Positions 58,243 through 64,000 of a DNA stretch of 64,000 nucleotides are shown piece after piece. Position 1 is the stretch's first letter; each line of letters opens with the position of its first letter. The position numbers and the translations under genes were made by a program. The notes beneath the pieces were generated by a model. It had not been told where the DNA came from. It saw only the letters and a program-made list of their open reading frames with translations, and did not search any database. This stretch comes from [Mycobacterium] stephanolepidis (GTDB lineage: Bacteria; Actinomycetota; Actinomycetes; Mycobacteriales; Mycobacteriaceae), in assembly GCF_002356335.1 (NCBI RefSeq), contig NZ_AP018165.1, forward strand, positions 3,100,001 to 3,164,000. The letters are read 5' to 3'.

Positions 58243-59069
58243 TCCCTCACGGTAGCTTCGGCGGCCGCCAGCTCCTGCTTCCACACGCGGAAAGTTTCCT
58301 CGGTTCGCCCACGCCGCCAATAGCCCGAAATCGAGGCGGCCCACTTCGGTGCGACCCCACGTTCCTTGCGTATGTACGGCCGCAGGTTGTGCATGACGGT
58401 CTGGGCCTCGCCGTGGATGAATACCTGCACCTGTCCGGGCAGCCACTCCGCCGAGCGCACCGCCGCCACCAACGGGGCGTTGTCCCCCGCCAGGCTCTCG
58501 TCGACCTCGTCGGCACCTGCGCCCCGGTGAACCCAGACAATCTCGACATCGCCACGGGTGTCGAAATCGATCTCGTCCTGCGGGCCGGCCACCTCGATGA
58601 ACACCTTGGCACGGGCGCCCTCTGGAAGTGCTTGCAGCGCCACGGTGATCGCCGGGACGGCCGACTCATCGCCCGCGAGCAGATGCCAGTCAGCGGCGGG
58701 ATCGGGCGAGTAGGCGCCGTGCGAGTCGGTGACGTACAACCGGTCTCCCGGCGTGGCCCGCGCAGCCCAGGGACCGGCCACGCCGCTTTCGCCGTGCACC
58801 ACAAAGTCGATCGCGATCTCGCGACGGTCGGCGTCTACGGAACGGATGGTGTACGTGCGCACCGTGGCCTGCATGTCGCGCGCCTGGTCGACATCGCGCG
58901 GGCCCGGCCCTTCGTGGCCCTCGGGAAGGAATATCAGCTTGGCGTAGCTGTCGGTATCTGAGTTGGCCTCGAAACCGTCGAATCCGTTACCGCCAAGCAC
59001 CACCCGGGTGATGTGCGGAGTCACCTGCTCGGTGCGGACGACCTGCAACTCGTGGAGCGGGCGTGCCAT
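58239..59069 (-). CDS. Siderophore-interacting FAD protein (ViuB/SIP family)
   Basis: This 276-residue protein belongs to the ferredoxin-reductase-like siderophore-interacting family. The flavin motif is [10 protein letters not shown] near residue 72, and the NADPH half contains [18 protein letters not shown] and the end [13 protein letters not shown]. Such enzymes reduce Fe(III)-siderophores in the cytoplasm. Corresponds to Rv2895c. A palindrome lies 24-45 bases upstream. Confidence 0.92.
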   Translation of the reverse strand: MARPLHELQVVRTEQVTPHITRVVLGGNGFDGFEANSDTDSYAKLIFLPEGHEGPGPRDVDQARDMQATVRTYTIRSVDADRREIAIDFVVHGESGVAGPWAARATPGDRLYVTDSHGAYSPDPAADWHLLAGDESAVPAITVALQALPEGARAKVFIEVAGPQDEIDFDTRGDVEIVWVHRGAGADEVDESLAGDNAPLVAAVRSAEWLPGQVQVFIHGEAQTVMHNLRPYIRKERGVAPKWAASISGYWRRGRTEETFRVWKQELAAAEATVRE

Positions 59070-59092
59070 ATCGCCTCCTGCGTTGAATCCTC

Positions 59093-59114
59093 TATGTCAA
59101 TTGCCTTGACTATA
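59093..59114. promoter_or_regulatory. Operator-like palindrome upstream of siderophore-interacting gene
   Basis: GTCAA-TTGCC-TTGAC is a 5-base-arm dyad within TATGTCAA...TTGACTATA, ending 24 bases before the start of the siderophore-interacting gene and lying downstream of the tetR gene. It does not resemble an IdeR iron box. The upstream TetR may use it. Confidence 0.4.
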
Positions 59115-59144
59115 CGGAGGAATTCCCGTGAATGGGCGCCTCCG

Positions 59145-59822
59145 TCACAGCAGCATGCCCCTGACGATCAGCTCCGCGGCGGCCTCGGCGTGCGCATGCA
59201 CCTGATCCGGATCGAACACGGCATCGCCGAAGACGGTACGAGCCAGCGCTTCGCTGCTGAACAGGGCGGCGGTGCCGGATGTGATGAGAAAGAAGCTGGT
59301 CTGCAGCGGCACATCGCGCAGTTCTCCCGCCTTGACCGCCTCCTCGTAGACCGGCCCGAGCCGTTCTTGCATGGGGATGACGTAGGCCTGACAGATGTGC
59401 TGCAGCCGCTCGCTGTCCTGGCCCGCCTCGATGTCCATGATCCGGATCAATTCGGGGTGTTCGGCCGCGAAGATCACAAACATCTTGATGAATCGTTTGA
59501 TCCGCTCCGCAGAACTCAGGCTCTCGTCGTCATCTGCCAGCACCTTGTCGACGATCGCCTGAAATCCCCAGTCGACGGCCGCGTACCACAGCTGTTCCTT
59601 GGACGAAAAACGTTGATGTAGCAGGTTATGGCTTACGCCCAGCTCGCGATTGAGGGTTCGCATCGACATGCCCTGATAGCCGTGCGTGGCGAATGCTTGC
59701 AGCGCCGCGGTGAAGATCGCGTCGGCCGACACTCCCTCACCGCCTTTGCGCGGTCGGCCACGAGGGCGCCGCGTCAACTCACCCGTTTCAGTCACGAAAT
59801 CCGCCACATCCTTCCTTCCCAA
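59145..59822 (-). CDS. TetR family regulator
   Basis: This 225-residue protein has a basic N-terminus RRPRGRPRKGG (an AT-hook-like RGRP motif), a TetR helix-turn-helix (IFTAALQAFATHGYQGMSMR, GVSHNLLHQRFSSKEQLW) and a helical C-terminal domain. It is upstream of the siderophore-interacting gene and divergent from a DoxX-like gene, and may control either. Confidence 0.87.
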   Translation of the reverse strand: MGRKDVADFVTETGELTRRPRGRPRKGGEGVSADAIFTAALQAFATHGYQGMSMRTLNRELGVSHNLLHQRFSSKEQLWYAAVDWGFQAIVDKVLADDDESLSSAERIKRFIKMFVIFAAEHPELIRIMDIEAGQDSERLQHICQAYVIPMQERLGPVYEEAVKAGELRDVPLQTSFFLITSGTAALFSSEALARTVFGDAVFDPDQVHAHAEAAAELIVRGMLL

Positions 59823-59930
59823 CCATCATCCCCCCACTGGCCGGCAATCGCGTTCAGGCCTTCCACACAACGGTCATCGTCTTTATCGGGATTGCCGAAT
59901 ACCACCGTTACGGCCGGGCATACTGGCGCG

Positions 59931-60314
59931 ATGGATACCTGGTTGTGGATCTGCGCCGGTGTGCTCGCCGTGGTGCATCTCGGCGCGGGCGTGTTCAAAC
60001 TGATCACCCCGTACGAAAAGATCGCCGCCAACCCCAACCTCGCCTGGGCCACCGATTTCACACCTAGCGTCGTCAAGGCGATCGGCGGGCTGGAGGTGCT
60101 CGGTGGAGTCGGCGTGGTGCTCCCGCACGCCACCGGGATCGCCCCGGTGCTGAGTCCGCTTGCCGCTGCCGGACTCGCGGTATTACAGGCGGGGGCCTTT
60201 GGTGTTCATGTCCGCCGCAATGAGTGGAAACTGACCATGGTCAACGTGATCCTCATCGTGCTTGCGGTATTCGTCGCGTTCGAGTGGTACGCGTTGTCGA
60301 CCTCCGGACAGTGA
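59931..60314 (+). CDS. DoxX-like membrane protein
   Basis: This 127-residue protein has four hydrophobic helices (WICAGVLAVVHLGAGVFKL; AIGGLEVLGGVGVVLPHA; LAAAGLAVLQAGAFG; VNVILIVLAVFVAFEWYA) and the small Gly/Glu signature of DoxX family members. The role is unknown; relatives occur in thiol-stress complexes. It abuts the convergent LysR gene. Confidence 0.82.
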   Translation: MDTWLWICAGVLAVVHLGAGVFKLITPYEKIAANPNLAWATDFTPSVVKAIGGLEVLGGVGVVLPHATGIAPVLSPLAAAGLAVLQAGAFGVHVRRNEWKLTMVNVILIVLAVFVAFEWYALSTSGQ

Positions 60315-61214
60315 CTACGGCACACCCACGAGATTGGTCTGTGCGCTGCACAATTCGCTCACATATGCGGCGAAGGCCTCAGCTTCCGGCGTGGCCCCCT
60401 TCTCTTTCCACACCAGCGTGAGGCGCCCACGCATCACCTCATCGGACAGTTCGATCTGCCGAAGTCGGTCCAGGCGATCAGCAGGAAGCTCCGGCGCCAC
60501 GGCCACGCCCAGATCCCGGGTAACGAGGTGACTCATCATGTCGACTGAGCTCGTTTCGAACGCGATGTCGGGCACGAATCCTTTTGCCATGCAAGCCTGA
60601 TCGAGAATTGTCCGAATCCCGGACCCCTGCGGATGACTGATGAGCGCGCGATTGCGCAGATCCTCAAGACTGATCGACGTGCGCGATGCCAAGGGGTCGT
60701 CGCGATGGACTATGGCCACGATGTTCTGTTGAGCGAGAAGCTGCTCGCGTAGCAGCGGAGGCGATGACGAGGCCCGCCCGACCACGGCGATGTCGATTTT
60801 GCGTTCCAGCACCGCCGCCGTGAGTTGATCTGATCGCGCTTCGGTCAGAGTGATCGACACCGCGGGATGCGCCTGGTGGAACGCGGCCAAGGCGTCGGCG
60901 AGTACCGGCAGCGGGTGATCGACCGTTCCGATAGCCAGATGCCCGCACAGGACGCCCGCCATGGCGCTGGCGGTCGACCGTATCTTGCCCACGGTCTGAA
61001 GTGCCGTTTCGGCGAGCGGGAACAACATCTTGCCGAATTCGGTCAGCTTGAGCGCTCGGCTCGAACGGTCGAACAGCTCGTGGCCGAGCTCCCGCTCCAA
61101 TCTCCGGACCTGAGCACTCACCCAGGGCTGAGCGACGTGCAAAGCCTCCGCGGCGCGCGTGAAATTCGAGTGATCGGCCACCGCGAGAAAGTACTCAAGC
61201 TGCCTCAGTTCCAT
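60315..61214 (-). CDS. LysR family regulator
   Basis: This 299-residue regulator has a winged helix (LEYFLAVADHSNFTRAAEAL, VAQPWVSAQVRRLERELG) and a LysR effector domain (LAIGTVDHPLPVLADALAAF). It is the last gene of a leftward row: carbonic anhydrase, YoaK-like, 51-residue peptide, LysR. No divergent target is adjacent, so its regulon is unclear. Confidence 0.9.
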   Translation of the reverse strand: MELRQLEYFLAVADHSNFTRAAEALHVAQPWVSAQVRRLERELGHELFDRSSRALKLTEFGKMLFPLAETALQTVGKIRSTASAMAGVLCGHLAIGTVDHPLPVLADALAAFHQAHPAVSITLTEARSDQLTAAVLERKIDIAVVGRASSSPPLLREQLLAQQNIVAIVHRDDPLASRTSISLEDLRNRALISHPQGSGIRTILDQACMAKGFVPDIAFETSSVDMMSHLVTRDLGVAVAPELPADRLDRLRQIELSDEVMRGRLTLVWKEKGATPEAEAFAAYVSELCSAQTNLVGVP

Positions 61215-61265
61215 AGCGAATCACCCACAGGCCTGGCAGGAGTTACCGTGGTTGACAAGGCAAGG

Positions 61266-61421
61266 TCAGTAGTTGATGAGCCAAAGTGGTCCGAACTTGG
61301 CCACTCCCAGCGCGATGAAAAGAACCGCAATGATCATGGCGGTGGCGAGGTCGTTCATGTGCTCGATGGGGCTGTTCGACTCAGCCTTGTGGGACTCGTA
61401 AATCTGAAATCCGGGCTCCAT
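61266..61421 (-). CDS. 51-residue single-pass membrane peptide
   Basis: This short gene encodes 51 residues with one membrane helix (ATAMIIAVLFIALGVAKFG) and ends LWLINY. AAAGGAA lies eight bases before the ATG, a better ribosome site than in most neighbours. It sits between the YoaK-like gene and lysR with 86 and 51 bases on either side. The polar N-terminus (YESHKAESNSP) is unlike a signal peptide. Function unknown. Confidence 0.65.
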   Translation of the reverse strand: MEPGFQIYESHKAESNSPIEHMNDLATAMIIAVLFIALGVAKFGPLWLINY

Positions 61422-61507
61422 GCCGTGCTTCCTTTCGCTACTTTGATTGAACAACTGTTCTGGAAAATTCGATCTGGTGATGCAACCGGCAAGGATCGCC
61501 GCATCAC

Positions 61508-62329
61508 TCAACCGAGAATGGTCTTGCGATCCGAGTGGAAGAATGTGACGAGTGTTGTTGCACCACATATTATTCCGACGGTGAGTATCACCTTGGATCC
61601 GCTGTAGACCGATGCGATCACGCCGCCAGTCGCAGCCCCCAAAATGAACGAGACATAGAGCATCGCGTACCCAAGCCATTCAAAGACCGAACCCTTGCCA
61701 AAGAGATGGCGCTCGATTCCTTGCCCCAACTTGACCACGGTCCCCGTGACGTAGCTCAAGGGAATGGCGGTTTCACCCTTCTTCACAAACGACGTGTTGA
61801 GCGCTCCAATCGAGAAGGCCAACAACAAAATCGGCGTGAAATGCACGTCGATGTTCGCCGTGAAACTCCGGTCTTGATAGAAGTCGACCGCGGCAGCCGC
61901 GAGGAGACCCACCGTGGTCAGCACCGTCGCACCGTGCGGGTGATTCTTCCAAAATTTTCTCCGGCAGAAGGAGGCCACAATCACCCCGAACAGGAAGGCG
62001 CCGATCATCGAGATGGCGGCAATCGGACCCGCACCCGCCACCTGCTGTTTGTCGGTGACCTTGAACCACGTCAGCACCGCGCGTTCGGTGTTTCCGGTCA
62101 TGAATGTCACGAAATAGCCTGCGCTGTGCAGGAAGGCGACCGCACCGACCATGCCCGCGAGTCCCGAAAGCAGCCACGAAAGCCTAGCCTCGCTGCCGAT
62201 CGCGGCCTCACGAGTTATGACGGCATCGGCGGTCTTAGACACCACGGGATCGCCCTCGCGATTGCCCATTTCCACGTCATCCTGAGATCTGTTATCTAAA
62301 GTCATGGACCCGCTGCTCTTCCGGTTCAT
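61508..62329 (-). CDS. YoaK/DUF1275 family membrane protein
   Basis: This roughly 273-residue protein has six or seven hydrophobic segments. It carries the family motif YFVTFMTGNTERAV near the start and NTSFVKKGETAIPLSYVTGTVVKLGQG later. Function of the family is unknown. The ATG at 62329 is chosen; TTG at 62338 and a later ATG at residue 9 are possible. It starts 11 bases after the carbonic anhydrase stop, so the two are in one operon. Confidence 0.86.
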   Translation of the reverse strand: MNRKSSGSMTLDNRSQDDVEMGNREGDPVVSKTADAVITREAAIGSEARLSWLLSGLAGMVGAVAFLHSAGYFVTFMTGNTERAVLTWFKVTDKQQVAGAGPIAAISMIGAFLFGVIVASFCRRKFWKNHPHGATVLTTVGLLAAAAVDFYQDRSFTANIDVHFTPILLLAFSIGALNTSFVKKGETAIPLSYVTGTVVKLGQGIERHLFGKGSVFEWLGYAMLYVSFILGAATGGVIASVYSGSKVILTVGIICGATTLVTFFHSDRKTILG

Positions 62330-62339
62330 GGTGGTCAAC

Positions 62340-62957
62340 TCAGGACTTGTCGATGTCGCCGACGTGGCCGTGCAGGACGATGCGTCCGTCGGCCAGTTTG
62401 TAGGTCAGGTACACGATGGCGAGCTTGTTGGCCTCGACGGCATCGGCGACGACCTGTGAGCGCTGCAGGAGTTTGGTGCCGGTCTCTTCGACGTGGCGGG
62501 CCTCGAATTCATCGATGCGCGACAGCCCGTCCTTGCGGCCACTGAGAATCGAGGGCATCACCCGCACCACCAGGTCCCGGATATACCCGCCGGGCACCTC
62601 GCCGCTATCCAGGGCGGACACCGTGGCCCCCACCGCGCCACAGGAGTCATGACCCAGGATCGCGATCAACGGCACACCCAGCACCGCCACCGCATACTCA
62701 ATCGAACCCAACACCGCCGAGTCGATCACCTGACCGGCGGTGCGCACGATGAACATATCGCCCAGGCCCTGATCGAAAATGATCTCCGCGGCCACCCGAC
62801 TATCCGAACACCCGAACAACAACACATCAGGGCTCTGACCATTAGCCAGCTCAGTACGACGCGCGATGCTCTGACTCGGATGCTGCGGCAAACCACCAAC
62901 AAAACGCTCGTTGCCCTCTTTGAGCGCCGTCCACGCGGACTTCGGATCAGATCTCAT
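62340..62957 (-). CDS. canB: Beta-carbonic anhydrase (CanB/Rv3588c-like)
   Basis: This 205-residue zinc enzyme interconverts CO2 and bicarbonate. Zinc ligands are Cys50 and Asp52 in GCSDSR and His103 and Cys106 in GHDSCGAVG. The sequence follows M. tuberculosis Rv3588c closely (ALKEGNERFVGG, AAEIIFDQGLGDMFIVRTAG). GAGGGA lies just before the ATG. The promoter region holds a perfect TACCC-N5-GGGTA palindrome. Carbonic anhydrase activity is near certain; the metal- or sulfur-linked regulation is not. Confidence 0.94.
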   Translation of the reverse strand: MRSDPKSAWTALKEGNERFVGGLPQHPSQSIARRTELANGQSPDVLLFGCSDSRVAAEIIFDQGLGDMFIVRTAGQVIDSAVLGSIEYAVAVLGVPLIAILGHDSCGAVGATVSALDSGEVPGGYIRDLVVRVMPSILSGRKDGLSRIDEFEARHVEETGTKLLQRSQVVADAVEANKLAIVYLTYKLADGRIVLHGHVGDIDKS

Positions 62958-62966
62958 ATTTCCCTC

Positions 62967-62983
62967 ATACCCTACAGGGGTAT
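62967..62983. promoter_or_regulatory. RicR/CsoR-type operator (TACCC-N5-GGGTA) upstream of canB
   Basis: ATACCC-TACAG-GGGTAT is a perfect 6-base-arm palindrome 10-26 bases upstream of the canB ATG, next to its Shine-Dalgarno. Its core TACCC-N5-GGGTA is the exact motif described for the copper regulon regulator RicR of M. tuberculosis; related CsoR-family sulfide sensors (CstR) use similar sites. The chance of this 10-base motif arising at random in a window this size is below 0.1. Confidence 0.65.
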
Positions 62984-63514
62984 CGCATGTCTGTGATCTT
63001 CAACACATAGTTGACTTTCATCAACCAGTCGTTGATCATCAGGGCATCAAAAGATACCCCGTGAATCATCGAAATATGGACTGCTGAAAGCGAATTCGTC
63101 GGATCGTAGATTCGATAGCCGACAGTGACAGCCCTGGCAGACCTCTCCGGTGGGCGTCGCAGTCATTGAAAGCACCCAAATCCAATATGCCTGGATTCGC
63201 CGGAGGCCGCAACGCCGATCCTCAATCGGTTGGCAATCACCCACTGCCACAACACACTCGAACACCTTCTACTTCGTTGAACTTTGGGTACCCCCCTGAA
63301 TCGAAAGACGCAGCTGCGCAGACTATTTCAGCGACTAGACAATACGAAGCCACGCTCGGAGGAGCAGGCCCAAATATTCACAGGAAAAACTCAGACTGCG
63401 GCACTTCATAACAAATCGTTCTAGCTGTCAGAAAAAGCCGATGATGGCATTGGCGAACAACTTCGCTGCACCATGGAGGGGGCCACCGGACATCCAGCTC
63501 GACGAAGACAAGAG
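62984..63514. other. Intergenic region upstream of canB, probably decayed
   Basis: This stretch of about 530 bases holds no convincing gene. It is visibly richer in A+T than its flanks. Short open frames on both strands lack ribosome sites and typical codon use. Together with the methyltransferase remnant that follows, it looks like a region where a gene has been lost. Confidence 0.55.
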
Positions 63515-63665
63515 ATGAGTGAAAATGTCACGCACACAAGACGACACATGAGACATATCCGCGGGTGTCGGGGAAACAGCTCTGGGCATTGCCCACATCA
63601 GGGCGATCGAAGGCACGCGGCACGACGCCCCGTACGCCAAAGTGCTAGGCCCTGACACCCATTGA
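63515..63665 (+). pseudogene. N-terminal remnant of SAM-dependent methyltransferase (ppm1/LCMT type)
   Basis: An ATG at 63515 opens MSENVTHTRRH; after a frame shift near 63548-63552 another frame reads DISAGVGETALGIAHIRAIE, followed by GTRHDAPYAKVLGPDTH and a stop at 63663-63665. This resembles the N-terminus of the large mycobacterial class I methyltransferase family (WDI..GVG.TALGVA.ARA.E......DPYA). The rest of the enzyme (about 230 residues) is missing. It is called a pseudogene on this short similarity. Confidence 0.45.
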
Positions 63666-63681
63666 CGACACGGAGGATCAG

Positions 63682-64000
63682 ATGGTCAACATTCACCATG
63701 GGCCGCTCTGGAAATACGAAGGACGGACGGGATACGCCGAGTACGTGGAGACAAGCGCTGTGGACGCAACTCTCCATGTGTCCGGCCAGGCCGGGTACTC
63801 ATCCTCGGGAGAACTGCCCAAGGGTGACATGCGCACCCAGTTCCGCAACACCTTCGCGAACATCACCGGACTGCTGGAAACCGCCGGCTATCCCACGAGT
63901 CACGTGATCAAGATTCACATCTACGTCACCGATATGGAGCGTGGGCTGGAGGCGTATGACGAAGTCACCGAGTGCCTTCAACAGTGGGGTGCGGCACCGA
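63682..64000 (+). CDS. RidA/YjgF family protein (partial, C-terminus outside window)
   Basis: The frame opens at ATG 63682 after GGAGG and runs off the right edge with 106 codons. It reads as a RidA-family protein: VSGQAGYSSSGELPKGDM, FRNTFANITGLLETAGY and HVIKIHIYVTDMERG. RidA proteins remove reactive enamines/imines, while some relatives take part in catabolic pathways. The Arg that defines true RidA deaminases would lie beyond the edge. Confidence 0.85.
   Translation, partial: MVNIHHGPLWKYEGRTGYAEYVETSAVDATLHVSGQAGYSSSGELPKGDMRTQFRNTFANITGLLETAGYPTSHVIKIHIYVTDMERGLEAYDEVTECLQQWGAAP

Noticed and set aside
63166..63411. An 81-codon frame upstream of the RidA-like gene
   Set aside because: No ribosome site, low-complexity residues and AT-rich non-coding composition.
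1..64000. tRNA or rRNA genes, CRISPR arrays, insertion sequences, prophage
   Set aside because: No cloverleaf with CCA-like end, no regularly spaced repeats, no transposase, and the only recombinase is the housekeeping XerC.

Overview
The window looks like the chromosome of a rapidly growing mycobacterium, most likely of the Mycobacteroides abscessus/chelonae group. Supporting signs are high GC content, two MmpS/MmpL transporter pairs, an LdtMt1-like L,D-transpeptidase, Rip1, a PacL1-CtpC zinc-efflux pair, and a HelR-type helicase behind a rifamycin-associated element. The backbone gene order (cobB-cobO-chlD-like-GNAT-mqo, PBP lipoprotein-GNAT-ispG-rip1-dxr, rlmN, cdsA-frr-pyrH, tsf-rpsB, M23 peptidase, xerC, siderophore-interacting protein) parallels the Rv2848c-Rv2895c stretch of M. 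tuberculosis. Lineage-specific blocks are inserted between these genes. I see no tRNA, rRNA, CRISPR array or insertion sequence.

Layout. 1-8.2 kb: a large Mas-like polyketide synthase (minus strand, running off the left edge), an 846-base divergent intergenic region with operator-like repeats, then an mmpS-mmpL-tetR operon with overlapping codons. 8.2-10.9 kb: ctpC and pacL1 (zinc/manganese handling) with a Zur-like box upstream. 10.9-16.7 kb: cobB, cobO, a chelatase-like AAA+/VWA protein, a GNAT enzyme and mqo. 16.8-22.4 kb: two alpha/beta-hydrolase proteins, a lipoprotein, cobQ-map and an L,D-transpeptidase. 22.5-30.8 kb: cell-wall and isoprenoid genes (PBP lipoprotein, ispG, rip1, dxr) and rlmN. 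30.8-38 kb: small accessory units with divergent regulators (XRE-cupin/FAD oxidoreductase/methyltransferase; LysR/EamA exporter), a lipoprotein, an ASCH-like protein, a dienelactone hydrolase and a membrane protein. 38-40.3 kb: cdsA-frr-pyrH.

40.4-49.8 kb is an accessory block between pyrH and tsf-rpsB: helR with its rifamycin-associated element, pnuC, a P-loop kinase-like protein, a secreted GH1 glycosidase with a TetR regulator, a thiolase, a carotenoid-cleaving oxygenase and a duplicated HxlR regulator. 49.8-52.6 kb: tsf, rpsB, M23 peptidase. 52.3-57.3 kb: a TetR-HxlR fusion regulator, a small secreted protein and a second mmpS-mmpL pair. 57.3-64 kb: xerC, a siderophore-interacting protein, TetR, a DoxX-like protein, LysR, a 51-residue membrane peptide, a YoaK-family protein and a beta-carbonic anhydrase behind a perfect TACCC-N5-GGGTA palindrome, then a decayed region and the start of a RidA-family gene.

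Themes: envelope lipid synthesis and export, metal homeostasis, cobalamin synthesis, peptidoglycan remodelling and antibiotic response. Many neighbouring genes overlap as ATGA, GTGA or TTGA, which points to translational coupling. All domain and motif assignments come from reading the sequence; no database search was run.
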